Made by a program: the position numbers and the translations under genes | Notes under the pieces: model-generated | The model's database searches: none | What the model was told of the DNA's origin: nothing | What the model saw: only the letters and a program-made list of their open reading frames with translations | Origin: Verrucomicrobia bacterium 12-59-8 | GTDB taxonomy: Bacteria; Verrucomicrobiota; Verrucomicrobiae; Verrucomicrobiales; Verrucomicrobiaceae | Assembly (NCBI GenBank): GCA_002279765.1 | Contig: NCCR01000017.1 | Coordinates: 1-64,000, forward strand | Reading direction: 5' to 3' | DNA length: 64,000 bases | Shown: in pieces, positions 41,201 through 53,100 of the stretch | Layout of the letters: every line of letters begins with the position of its first letter | Position numbering within the stretch: the first letter of the stretch is position 1

Positions 41201-44184
41201 ACAGCTCCTTTAGCGGCGGTACAAACATCACCGGCGGCACTCTGGCGGTGACCAATATTAAGACCTTGCTCAACCAGAACACCACCGCCACCACCGGTAG
41301 CAACAATGCGTTGAACCTCAACGCCGGTGCTCTCAGCTACCTCGGTGCCAACACCACCGGTGCGGGTGAAACAACCCCACTTGTCATCAATCTCACCGGC
41401 ACGACGGGTGTGGGCATCATTCTGGCCAACCAGACCGGCACATCGCCTTCGGCGTTGATCTTCCAAAATGCGATCGGTGCGGGTGGTGCGGGAGCGAAGA
41501 CCTTGTTCCTCGGTGGTTCCACCGCTTCATCGATCATCAACCAGATTCAGGGTGTCATTCAGAACAATTCGGGCACCAACACCACCAGTCTGGCCAAGGT
41601 GGGATCTGACACTTGGCTCTACGCCCCTGCGGCAGGCAGCTACACCTCTGCAAGCTCGGGAGTGACCGTCACGGGTCTCGGAGCGGCCAATACGAACACG
41701 ATCCAGGTCAGCAGTGCGGCAGGATTGGCGATCGGCCAGGTGGTGACCGCAGGTGGTACCAATGTTCCCACGGGTGGTGTCATCACCAACATCAATGGCA
41801 CCACCATCACGTTGAGCAGCAACATTGCGACCGCCATAGCTGCCGGTGCTACGATCACCTTTGGTGCCTCCACCAACTTTACTGGTTCGGTGACCGTCGG
41901 CGGTGGCACCTTGCAGGTGCAGCCAACGGCCACCAGCGGTACCAGCGGGGGCAACCTCTTCACCACGGCGCAGACTTTGATTTTCAACACCGATGCGCTG
42001 ACCCTCAATGGGTATGCGGGCGGCACCTTTGAATTGATGAATCCATCCGCGACACTGACGGCGAATCTCACGCAAACGATGGGGCTGCTGCAGTTGTCCG
42101 CAGGTGCTGGCAGAGTGCAGGTGGATGCAGGCAACAGCACGTTCTCGAACATCCTCAGCTTCAATGGTTACACCACGCGCACCGCAGGTGCGGTGGCAAA
42201 CTTTGCGCCAGCGGCGACCTTGGCGGGCATTCAGTTTGCCACGCTGCCCACGGCCATCTCCAGCGGCGTGTTGAGCGGAGTTTACTTCACCAATCCAACG
42301 ACTGGTGCGATTGATTTTGCGGGCACAGCAGCGATCAACACGAACATCGCCGCCTTGGGTTCGCCTACAGGGGCTTTGCTTGCCACGGGATCCGTTGGTA
42401 CTGGCAATTACAGCGTCAGCGGCGGGGGGACATTTTCGACTACTGGTGCCAATGTTGCTAACACCATTAGGATCAGTGGGGGTTCAAGCCTCAGCCTGGG
42501 TGCCAACCTGACAATTACTTCCACTAGTGCGACGGTTATGGGGGGCATTTTGCAGGACAATGCGGGGGGGGCGTCCACCATCAGTTCGACGGGTGCTTTC
42601 ACCATCGCACCGGTAACTGCCAACCAGGAGTTGTTCATTATTACCGGCGGCACAGGGACAATCGCCGCCACTCCATTGCTGACCACCAAGACGCTAACCA
42701 TCTCTTCGGTTCTTGCGGCGGGTACGGGGCCGGTGACCAAGGCGGGCGATGGCACCCTGGTGCTGAGCGGCCAGAACACCTTTACGGGTGCTTTGACGAT
42801 CGACGAAGGTGTCCTCCGTGCTTCGGGGACAAACACTCAGACTCTGGGCGCACCTGCTGCCGCAACGGTTGATGCTCTGCGTCAGAATGCCTACCTTGAC
42901 GTGAATGGCGCTGGTGCCACCACGGCTCCCTATACTAATGGCACCTCCCTGCGGACACTGATTGCCGCACCCATCAATGGCGCGGGTTTCATCACCTCAA
43001 CGGCGTCCGGAACCCAGGCCATTCAGCTTGGCACCAGTGCCAGTACCGGCAGTGCTGTGTTTTCCGGCATCATTTCGGACGGTTCTGGCACCATGTCGGT
43101 GATTCGTAACGGTGCTTCCGGTTCGCAGGCTCTCAGCGGTCTGAATACCTACACAGGTGCCACCATTCTCAGTGGCGGGGCCACCTTGCAGGTCACCAGT
43201 CTGGCGAATGGCGGCACCGCCAGCTCCATCGGTCAGTCCAGCAACAGCGCCGCCAACCTGGTCTTCAACGGCGGCACCCTGCAATACACCGGTGCGACCG
43301 CTACCATCTATCAGGTGACACAGACACCGAGCGTGAGCATTGACCGACTTTTCACATTGGCTAGCAACGGCACCATTGATTCCTCTGGCACCTACGGCAA
43401 CCAGCAGGTGGGCACTGGGACGCAGAACAACGCGGCACTGATCTTTAATAATACCGGAGCTGTTGTATTCGCCAACAATGGAGCCAAAACGCTCACCCTC
43501 ACCGGCACCTCTGTCGGAGATAATGAGATCGATTTGCTGCTGCAGAACAACACTGACCTCACCACACTTTCTTTGACTAAAGCGGGCGGCAGCCTTTGGA
43601 TTCTCGGCAACACCAACACTTATTCCGGTGCCACTACAATCACCCAGGGCATGCTGCGCGCCCAGGATGGCATCAATCTGCCGAGCACCAGCAACCTTGT
43701 CTTTAACTCTGCCACCTCGGCCAATAACAACGATGGTGTGCTGGAAATGACCGGCACCTTCTCACGTGCCATCGGCGCTTCTGCCGGCCAGGTGCAGTGG
43801 AATCCCAACCTCAGTGGTGGTTTTGCAGCGAGCACGGCAGCGTTGGTGGTCAATTTTGGTGGGGCAGGTGCACAGGTTCGCTTTGGAGCTGGCGGTATTG
43901 GCAATGGCACCGGTACACTGATTCTGAACTCGATCACGGCGCAGTCGGATGTAACGATTTTCAATCCGATTGATCTTAGCGGCGGCGTGCGCACGGTGGA
44001 AGTGCAGGACAACTCAAGCTCCAACTATGACTTTGCCACGCTCGCGGGTGTCATCAGCGGCAGCGCAGGCAGCGGCCTGACCAAAACAGGTGGCGGCACG
44101 CTCTACATCACTGGAGCCAACAGTTATATGGGGAATACGAACCTGACCAACGGCAGCACCTTCGTGTCCAGCATTGGCGGCTGA
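38074..44184 (+). CDS. giant autotransporter-repeat surface protein, middle part
   Basis: The frame begins with an ATG inside the foreign insert, so it is probably not a real start; genuine repeat protein resumes at about 38205 (TVNFIGSSYTGGTTVSGG). The ~2000 residues are Gly/Ser/Thr/Asn-rich and hold about a dozen beta-strand repeats of the PF12951/TIGR02601 type, for example LFLQGSNTYAGATIINGGAL (38510), VILAGANSYTGATTINGGTL (39705), LVLSGQNTFTGALTIDEGVL (42760) and WILGNTNTYSGATTITQGML (43600). One module of the second repeat type is at about 41660-41870. The frame ends in a TGA at 44182-44184 within continuous repeat sequence. Confidence 0.8.
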   Translation: MVKANMVTGIERPAPLISAIVLMPMRFANAPAHMKSVILAVTVATGTTVNFIGSSYTGGTTVSGGFINAANVTAFGVTGGITLDGGGVQYGPNISIASLDLSSRAITFGVGGASFDTNGNSAILANDIGNAGDGGLTKYGYGTLFLQGSNTYAGATIINGGALNISNGNALGVGSAGVTVNVGALVLQGGNNFGTQSLTLNGSGFSAGQSGALVNAGGSNVYDGLITLGSSATITVDSGDLSLTNSGVLGGLGTLTLTGAGSGILGASIGISGGVNVTGSGSWLLAGDSSTYTGGTLVGAGSTLIFLGGALGSTSGTTLAGGTLQMYDGSGSQNIGNLGLSAGVNTIIVGAGDAMSFGSTISRTAGSTVLFNTSSGGTISTSAAGTGANKVLGYALVTNGTTLGLASINGLGNLVALTSGYTTLANNSNNGTLDFTTNGMLSNALAWNNGVTDVSADSLTFDTTGASANQSVALNGILSLSSGALVVGAANANTSLLSGGQVGATNSEVIVHQFAASGNAAAFTISSLLSGGTGSYLQDGTGTVILAGANSYTGATTINGGTLKAGVASQVTFGTFSNNTFQGFLQSSGAFGLGSAVSIASGATLDLNGFNTTIGALSGSGNLMLTNGATLTVGGYNQAGNISGAQLHTTFSGLISGTGNLVLTGSGTLALTNASNSFSGSVNINSGTLEISSMGQLGTGTGQISVNGSASTVGLPGGTLAVQGGSSGLTFNRNLTIAGRGPNTVGAALLSIGANTFSGTFTAGVVATGEARVAFEGGNNTLSGSVFIAPVAAGNNLTIYGDTNVTISGLLTGGVSGQTGFIKSGSALANSVTLSNPNNNYLGNFRLDSGTLRVFNGGALGVGTDANTIRFNNGTLEVRTEAPTSFSTRNVSLPDNNGTIFVDRGIGGTGLGTQQISSAGVLSFASSSGNVTFQNLAMTAAAARTLTLSGRNGYGASFSALNGSTGNVTVGNEVFTNSSNGLLIINSSVSLGDGTSRTLTINGNSDTILNGFFISAGAGDHFLTKSGQGYLLMNGTNTTAVSNSSFSGGTNITGGTLAVTNIKTLLNQNTTATTGSNNALNLNAGALSYLGANTTGAGETTPLVINLTGTTGVGIILANQTGTSPSALIFQNAIGAGGAGAKTLFLGGSTASSIINQIQGVIQNNSGTNTTSLAKVGSDTWLYAPAAGSYTSASSGVTVTGLGAANTNTIQVSSAAGLAIGQVVTAGGTNVPTGGVITNINGTTITLSSNIATAIAAGATITFGASTNFTGSVTVGGGTLQVQPTATSGTSGGNLFTTAQTLIFNTDALTLNGYAGGTFELMNPSATLTANLTQTMGLLQLSAGAGRVQVDAGNSTFSNILSFNGYTTRTAGAVANFAPAATLAGIQFATLPTAISSGVLSGVYFTNPTTGAIDFAGTAAINTNIAALGSPTGALLATGSVGTGNYSVSGGGTFSTTGANVANTIRISGGSSLSLGANLTITSTSATVMGGILQDNAGGASTISSTGAFTIAPVTANQELFIITGGTGTIAATPLLTTKTLTISSVLAAGTGPVTKAGDGTLVLSGQNTFTGALTIDEGVLRASGTNTQTLGAPAAATVDALRQNAYLDVNGAGATTAPYTNGTSLRTLIAAPINGAGFITSTASGTQAIQLGTSASTGSAVFSGIISDGSGTMSVIRNGASGSQALSGLNTYTGATILSGGATLQVTSLANGGTASSIGQSSNSAANLVFNGGTLQYTGATATIYQVTQTPSVSIDRLFTLASNGTIDSSGTYGNQQVGTGTQNNAALIFNNTGAVVFANNGAKTLTLTGTSVGDNEIDLLLQNNTDLTTLSLTKAGGSLWILGNTNTYSGATTITQGMLRAQDGINLPSTSNLVFNSATSANNNDGVLEMTGTFSRAIGASAGQVQWNPNLSGGFAASTAALVVNFGGAGAQVRFGAGGIGNGTGTLILNSITAQSDVTIFNPIDLSGGVRTVEVQDNSSSNYDFATLAGVISGSAGSGLTKTGGGTLYITGANSYMGNTNLTNGSTFVSSIGG
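38076..38200 (-). mobile_element. antisense fragment of a cation/proton antiporter or NADH-quinone oxidoreductase-like gene
   Basis: Read on the minus strand, 38192 down to about 38076 encodes AKITLFMCAGALANRMGIKT followed by IADINGAGRSMPVTMFAFTI. This is the conserved segment of proton-conducting antiporter-like subunits (MrpD/NuoM/NuoN: K-x-LF-x-CAGA, then G-x-GR-x-MP-x-T). The repeat protein on the plus strand loses its character and changes frame exactly over this stretch. No inverted repeats or target duplication are evident. It may be an illegitimate insertion or an assembly chimera; the type label is for want of a better one. Confidence 0.7.
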
Positions 44185-47100
44185 TCAACATCTACGAGTG
44201 CTTTTGGTGCAGGCAATGGCACTCTCAACCTCGGCAGCGGCGGCAATACCGTGGCGCTGTTTTACACCGGCTCTGGTGAGACCTCCAACCGCCAGATCAA
44301 TATTAACGGGACGGCGCAGACGGTGAGGATCGCGGCCGAAGGCAGCGGTGCCCTCGTCCTGACCAACTTGACCAACGTCTCCACCGGACGTGCCGTGCTG
44401 GATCTGCGCGGCTTTAGCAACGATGCCAACATGATCACCTCGACGATCAACGACAGTGGCGGTGCGCTTCAGATTTCCAAAAACGACGGTGGCACCTGGC
44501 TGCTGACTGGCAATAACACCTACTCAGGTGGTACGCAGATCAACAGTGGTTTCCTCGGCTTGGCCAATACGGCAGGGGCCTCCGGAACCTCTTCATCCAT
44601 TGGTGTGACGGGTCCCACTGGCCTGGCGGGCGGTGCCAATAACCTCACCACCATCACGCTCGGTTCCGGCACAACGGCCGGTTTGAACGTGGGCATGAAT
44701 GTAAGCGGCGCTGGCTTGTCTTATGGAGACAGGGTGGCCTCCATTATTGATGCAACGCATTTCACGATTGTTGACGCAAACAATACCGCTACCGCGCGCA
44801 CCACGCCAAATGCAGGATCGACCTACACGAGTCTCTACTTTGGCTCCCTGCTGTTCAGCAATGGCGGCATCTATTCGACCAATGGTCCGCTGACTATTAA
44901 TCAGCCAATGGGCATCCAAGCCAACGCTGCTGCGGTATTCGCTGGCCCTAGCGACATCACGCTTAATGGCATCATCAACGGCTTCACGAGCAACCCGTGG
45001 AACATCACCAACACCATTGGCTCCGACACCGCACCTGGAACACTGACCATCAACAGTCAGTTGCAGAGCTTTGAAACCACTACTGCGCGCAATTACAGCC
45101 TTTTGGGCACAGGCAACACCATTTTCAATGGCTCAGTCACCAGCGCCAACGCAGCGACTGGTATCACTGTAAACCTGCTCAACAATCTGACCTGGAACCC
45201 CACCACGAATACGAGCAGTCTGAGCAGCACGGTTTCCGGCGGCACAACAGTGACTGTTTCGAGCACTGCCGGTCTCTACCAGGGCATGCTGGTGACGGGT
45301 ACGGGCATCCCGGCCAACACGACTATCTCCGCCATCACCAGCGGGACGACCTTCACGCTTTCTCAGGCGGCGACCAATGGTACCAACTCCCTGAGCTACC
45401 AGCAGAACTTCACCAATGGCTTCCTTTTGAATGCAGGTAATGTTACGAACACACGGCAGTCATCGGTTACCTTCGGAACCGGCGCGCTGACCTTCCCGGC
45501 TGGCACGCTGCAGTCCACCGTTGACCTGAGCAGTGCTTCCGGCAATGCATTGCTGTCCGGTCTGCAGCTCAGCAGCGTCTATGGAGTCTTTTCAGGGACG
45601 AGTTCGTTTGAGTTCAGAGGCAACGCAACGCTGGGCTACAGCCTGCAGAACAATGGCGGCAACCGCGCCGTTTATAACAACCTCAGCGGCGGTGCCGCAC
45701 TGACATTCAGCACGCAGCCAGTGAACCTGTCTGAAAGCGCTAGCACGCTGCGTGTCCTGACTTTGGAAGGGCCCGGGACCACGAACATCAGCAGCGTCAT
45801 CCAAAACTTCAACACCACGGGCGGCAACAGCGGCTTCACCTACAGTGGTACGGGGGCATTGAACCTGACAGCGAACAACACTTTCACCGGTGCCGCCACT
45901 CTCAATGGAGGGACGACCACGCTGAGTGGGGCGAATGGCGCGTTTGGTTACATCACGACGCTCACCACCACTGCTGCCAACACCAATACGACCACGCTTA
46001 ATATTCCCACCGGGACTATAACCCAGACGGGATTTGCGGTCACTGGTCCTGGCATCGGGCCTGGTATCACCATTTCAACGCTGGGCGGAGGCACCGCGAC
46101 GCTCTCCGCAGCGGCAACTGTGGCCAGCGGTGTCACAGTTTATGTCGGTGGTGCGAGCAGTATCGTGGTGGGCAACAACGCCACTCTGACACTGAACAAC
46201 ACTGCTGCGGCAGGTGGCAACTTCACTGGCGGCGGTGGCGGTCGTCTTGGCAACCATCCGGTGACCTTGAACGGCGGCACTTTGAACCTGCAGGGCAACG
46301 CTAGCACGGCCACCACAGAAGGCTCCGCAGGCCAGGCCGGTTCGCTGACACTGAACGGCGGCCAGAGTGTGATCAATCTTGTGAACAATGGTGCCAACGT
46401 GGCGCTGAACTTCAATACACTGACTCTGAATGGCGGCAGCACGTTGAACCTGACGGGCGGCGTGGGTGTTTCCTCCAACCAATTGAACATTGGCGTGGCC
46501 AAAGCCACCACGGCGGCGACGACAACCACGACGGTGACCGTTGCCAGCACTGCGGGCCTGGTGGCTGGGCAGGCAGTGATCGGTGCGAATCTTGCCCCGA
46601 ACACGACGATTGCGAGCATCACCAACGGGACGCAGCTCGTCCTGAGCACGACACCGCTCGGCGCTGGCATCACCAGTGGCCAGTCCATCACCTTCGGCCT
46701 GCCGGAGACCAACAACCTCTCGATTCTTCCGCGCGTCACAGTGGGTGGTACAGACTTTGCCACCACAGGTGCAAACGGCCTCCAAGCCTTTACCGGCTAT
46801 GTGGGTTCTGGAGCGGACCTGAACTCGACTGTCACCGGCCTCACGGTCACGGGCATCACCACCACAGCCAGCACCACTGTGACCGGGGTCAGCACGACGA
46901 ATATGGTGGTCGGTCAGACCGTTGTGGGCACCAACATCCCCCAGGGTGCCACCGTCGCCTCCATCACAGGCCCGACGACTTTTGTGCTCTCCTCGGCGGC
47001 AACGGCCGGCAGCGGCACGATTGGGCTGGGTTTTGCCACGGCCAACACACTGCTCGCCGACAACACGACCACCACTTCAAACTTCCTCAACACGACCAGC

Positions 47101-50100
47101 ACAATCAATGCGCTGAAGATCACTGACAACGGCACCACGGCCGTCACGGTGGGCGGGTTGTCCAACAGTTACCAGCAGCTTGTCGTAGCCAGTGGTGGCA
47201 TCTTGGTGACAGGGACAGCCGCTTCAGGCGATACTCTGAGCGTGCCGCGCCTGTCGTTCGGCACCGCAGCGACTGAAGGTATCATTCAGGTCAACACTGG
47301 CAGCACCTTGAATCTGAACAGCATCATCCTCTCCTCGCAGACAGGTGGAGTGACGAAGGGCCTCGGCGGCAACCTGAACATCAACAAATCGCAGTATTAT
47401 ACTGGCAATACCACCCTCAACGGCGGAACGACCACGCTCAACGGCAACATCCTACTGCCTGGGACCAGCACGGTGCTGAACACACTCTTTCAAAACCAGG
47501 GGTTGATTGTGAACAATGGTGCAACACTCGACCTTAATGGCAGCACGCAGTGGGTCAGTGCATTGCAGAGCACTGGTCAGACTTTGCCCGGACAAGGTGG
47601 TACGGTGACTTCAACCGTCAGTGGTGCCAACCTCATTGCAGGTACCAATGCGGCCTTTGCAGGGACCATCAGTGGCACTGGACTGAATTTCACCAAGATC
47701 GGCAACACGACGATGACCTTTGAGCAGGCGCAGACTTACACCGGAGCGACGAACATCCTCGGCGGCACATTCACCCTGCGTGACAGTGCGACGCTGCTGA
47801 ACACCTCCGCCATCAACATCAATTATGCCACGCTGACGATTGATAATAATGCCAATCTGGCAACGGATATGGGAGATCGTGTCAGCGACACCGCTACGAT
47901 CACCTTGAACGGCGGTTTCCTCAACTTCAACGGACGGACCAATTCCAACAGCTCGGAAACCGTGGGTGCGGTCATCGCGGCACAGGGTGCGAACAGCATT
48001 CAGACGGCCTACAACAATATCGGCAACTACGCCTTGGGCTACCTGACTCTCAGTAGTTTATCCCGGAATAATGGCGCGACAGTTAACTTCATCTCCGGCA
48101 ACAACGCCACGAACAGCCTGCTGGGCAATGTGGGTGGAATTGCGGGAGACATCTTTGTCACCGGTGGCCTAGCCAACAACAGCACCGGCGCGCTCGGCGC
48201 GTGGGCGATTGTGGACAGCAATGACTACGCTGGCTACAATGTATCGCAGGGGGTGGGAGCGGTAGGCACAGCCGGCTATCAGGGCTACGCTGCCGGTTAC
48301 AGTTCTGGTGGTACACTCTTTGGCTTCGGCACTGACCAAATCACCAATGTACAGGCTCCAATCAATCAGGCGCTGACGCTGTCTTCCGGTGGTGCCAGCA
48401 CCGGCATGCTGCGCCTGAGCGGCAACACCGGAGTGCAGAATGACATCCTCTTTGCAGGTGCCAATGATGTGCTGAACTTGGTCAATGGCGGCCTGCTGCG
48501 TAACAACATCTCTGCCGGCTCCTTGATAGGCAACCAGACCAACGCGGGCATTCTGACCGCTGGCACCGGTGCCGGTGCACCGAGCACAACGGAACTGGTC
48601 ATCTACAACGCCAACACCACCACAGCGAGCGGCATTGGCACCAGCACGGGTGCCGTAAACGGCTCCACGACGCTGACTCTGAGTGCCGTCACCGCGACGG
48701 TAACTCCTGGCATGATTGTGACAGGCACGGGCATTGCCGCCGGCACTTATGTCACTGCGGTGAGCAATGGGACCACCACAGCCACCATCACGTTGAGCAA
48801 TGGTGCCACCGCCAACGCTAGCGGAGCGACCTATACCTTCACTCCTGGAATTGTGGTAAATTCCTCGATTCGGAATGCCAATACTGCAGGGGGTTATCTC
48901 ACGGAGTTGGTCAAATCCGGCGCTGGAGCGCTGACCCTGACCAACACCAATACCTACACTGGTGGCACGGTCGTCAATCAGGGCACCCTGAACCTGGCAA
49001 GTCTGGGAACGGCGGGTGTGGCGAACAATGTGGTGATTCCCTACTCGATCACGAATCCAAGCATCACACTGAATAACGCCTCCCTGGTGGAACTTCTCAA
49101 CCAAGGGCAGATCAACAGCTCGAACAGTGTGACCTTGAATGGTAGTTCGAACTTGACGCTTGTTGGCAACAACACGCTCAACAGCCTGACCTTTAATAAC
49201 AACGGCGGTGTTGCTGCTCCAACCGTGACTCCGGCGGGCGTGCTGACTCTGACTTCCTCCACGCCAGTGACCGTGACCTCCAACAATGCTGCGGTGACAC
49301 CGATCATCAGCGCCGGCACTGTGGCGCTGGCCGCCGGTGTGGATACCTTTAACATTGGTGCCATCGTGACGCCTGACGGGGCAGCCGCACAGTATACGAC
49401 GATCTCTCCTTCGCTCAACATCACCTCCGTCATTCAGGACGGCAGCAGTGCCTCGACCCTGCTCAAAACGGGTGCGGGTCTGCTGCAGCTCAGCGGCCAG
49501 AATCTCTTCACCGGTGGGGTCAATCTCAACCAGGGCGGCCTTATGATCGGTGCAAACAGCACTCCGATCACCTTCCTGGGCAATGTGGCCAATGCAGTGG
49601 TGTCCGGCCCGCTGGGATCCGGCACCTTGAACATCGCTGCGGGCACATACCTCGCCGCGAGCGCTGCTTCCACGCTGAACAACACCTACCAGTTGAACAA
49701 CGGAGTCAATGGCCTGAATTTCAAGGGGACGTTCAATCTGACGCTCAATGGAACCACCACTCTGAATACCGGAATCACGACAGTCAATGTAGAAGCCCCG
49801 CAGATGGTGGCGACTCTCGGCGGTGTGATCAGTGATGGCGGTGGCGCGGGCTCCAGCATCACCAAGACCGGCAACGGCACCCTCGCGTTGACGAATAACA
49901 ACACGATCACCGGCGGTGCCATTCTGAACGAGGGAACCTTGCTCCTCGGTGGTTTTACCGGCTCCAATGTCTCGCCTCTCGGCACCATCGCCGGTGGCAG
50001 CACGCCTACCGTGACGATCAACGGTGGTCTGCTTTCGCTGCAGAACAACGGCGCAGGCAACGGCGGTCTCATCACCTACACCGACCTCACCATCAACATC

Positions 50101-53100
50101 AATCCATCACTCGCTGTGGCGGGTATTTTCGTGGGGAATAACGGCGCCAATCTCAGCAACACCATCGAGGTGCCAAATCTCACCATCGCTGGCGGGCAGA
50201 TTCTCAACGTCTCCAATGGCAACAACTACCAGTTGCGTCTGGATTCGGTCAATGATGGCATCGTCGGCTCAGGTGCACCCGTCTTCAATCCGGCCGCCGG
50301 CACCACGATTCTTGTGCTTACCTGGACCGGTGACAAGCCGGTCAAGGCGGCCAATGCGGCAGGCTCTCTCATCTTCCCTGACATTGTGACACGGGCCACC
50401 AGCACCGCTCTTAACAGCGGGGACACCATCCAGCTCGACAACGGAACTCTCTATCCTGGCGGCTACTATCCGTTGGTCGTGCAGGCTAAGACGATCGCAG
50501 CCACTTCTTCGACAACCTATGGTCTGAACTCCGGCGGACTCTCGGGCGCATTCACCAGCCTGGCGGCTTCTACAACCTCAGTTAACAGCACCTCGGTCTC
50601 GGGAATCGGCTTCTCCGGTTCCGGTTTCAGGGTGGCGCAGCTGAACGACACGGCTGACGCCAACCGCCCAGCGGCGACATCGGCCTCGTTCGCCAGTTCC
50701 ATCGGAGCCATTTCTGGTTTCATCAACATCACATCTGCTGGCAACTACACCTTCCGCACAGCGGCTGATGATGGCTCGGTCCTCTACATCGACGGAGTGC
50801 CCGTTGTGGGAGATGCCGCCGGTGCCCACGCCCTGACCGAGGCCACCCCCGGCATCATCAACTTGGCCGTCGGCCTGCACTCCATCGTTTACAAGCCGAA
50901 CAATCAGGCGACTAGCGGTGGTTATCGCGTGGTGTATTCGGGTGCTGACACTGGCAACAGCTTCCAGCCGATCAACAGCAGCAACCTTTATTACGCCAAC
51001 TCGACACCAACAGCAGGCAATGCCTACAGTGCCGCTGCGATCATCAACAATCCTTACGCTCTTGCCGCCAGCAGCTCGGCGACGATCGACACTTTTGGCA
51101 CGCAGATCGGTGCGGTGGCCAACAGCCTGAACTTGGGCAACAGCTCGGCGCTCACGGTTGTCAACGGTCCATCTGGCAGCTTCGGCCCAGGTTATTTCGG
51201 CATCGCCGGCACCACGACACTCGGCACAGGCGTGGTGGTGAATCCGGGCAACACCGCCACCTCCGCCGCAGGCGTTTTGAATCTGATCGGCAATGTGAGT
51301 GACAGCGCCAACGGCTTGATCAAAACCGGCTCCGGCATGCTCATCCTCGGCGGCAGCAACACCAGCACCTTCACCGGTCAGCTCAAAGTTTTGAGCGGTT
51401 TTGTGCAGATCAGCAGCATCTGGAATGGCAGCGCTCTGGTCAACAATCCTAATGCCCTCCCAGCCGGAGGCACGATCATCAACAATGGGAACGCCAACTC
51501 CACCACTGCTCCCACAGGGGCTTCGGGTGGCACCACGCTCACTCTTGCTGGATCCGACACAACCACCACGCTGAAAATCCAGGTCGGCACCATGGTGTCC
51601 GGCACCGGCATTGCCACAGGCACCTATGTTTCGTCGATCTCTGGGGGCGTGCTCACGCTCTCGCAAGCACTGACTGCTGCGGCTTCGGGCACCTATAATT
51701 TCTCATCCTCCGGCTCGCTTGACCTCAATGGCCAGACCGGCGTTCTCGGCAATGTGACCATCAATGGCGTGGGTGTTACCGTGCCTTCCTCGGCCCCTGC
51801 CGGCCTGCTTGCTGCAGGCTCCAGTGGAGCGCTTTGGAACAGCAGTCCGAATGCTGCCAGCCTCGCAGGGATACTTACCCTGGGTTCCAGCGCTTCGGTG
51901 GGCGGTTATGGAGACCTGACCTTGAACGGCATCGCGGTGTCCAGTGGCACGCCCACCCTCACCAAGCAGGGCACGGACACTTTGATCCTCAACGCGGCGA
52001 ACACCTCCACGTTCAACACCGTAGTGAGTCTTGGCACGCTAAAACTCAACAGCGCGACCGCACTTGGTGCCGCTGCTGACACGCTGACGATCTCCAGTGG
52101 CGCTGTGCTTGATCTCAACGGCCAGACTCTTGCCAACACCTATCCGATCACTGTCAGTGGTGCTGGCTATGGTGGCGCGGGTACGATTTCGGGTGTCGGT
52201 ACGGTCAGTTCGCTGGGAGCCATCATCAACACCTCAAATACCGCAGTTTCAGTGGCGGGTACGATCACGCTGGGGGCGGCCACCAGCATTGGCTCGAATT
52301 ACGTCAATTCGCTGAGCGGTGGCACTGTGGGCGGCAACATCACCCTCAGCAATGTCATCAGCGGTGCCTTTGCGCTGACCAAGGTGGGTTCGAACACCTT
52401 GACGCTTCAAGGCAATGAAACCTTCACCGGCGGCCTGACGATTGCTCAGGGTACGGTCATCGTCAGCGGTGCAAGCGGTCAGTTCCTGAACGCCAGCGGC
52501 GGCGGTCAGACGATCAATGCCGGAGCAGTGGTCAGCGGTATCCCGCAAAACACACTGACGCTGGACAACACCAGCAACGCGCTCAGTACGCGCCTCGGTT
52601 CGCACACCCTGACTCTGAATGGTGGGTCGTTTAACGTCATCGGCAATGCCTCGACAGCAGTGACTGATACTTTCGGCACTGCGAACCTGAGCTTCGGTGC
52701 TGGCTACAATATCATTACGCTCACCAACAACGGTGCCAGTGTGAATATTGGCCTGGGGGCGGCACTTACCCGCACAGCCGGTGCCACGGCATTGATTCGT
52801 GGCACGAACTTTGGTGCCACAGTGGGAGCCACTTCCACCAATTTGTCGGGCTGGACGACAGCACCCACAGCCGTGGGTACCACAGGTGATACCTTTGTCG
52901 GTGTGGCGACGAATGCAGCAGGCATCATTCCATACCTGATCATTGACACCACTGCGACCGGCTCTGGCACCAGCTTTGCCACTTACAACGCCACGGCGGG
53001 AACCACCAACACGAATGGTTTGCAGGCACTTTCCGCCACCAACTATGCTCAAGCCCTCCCTACGGTGGGTACGGCCAACGGTACGAGTGACGTGAACCTG

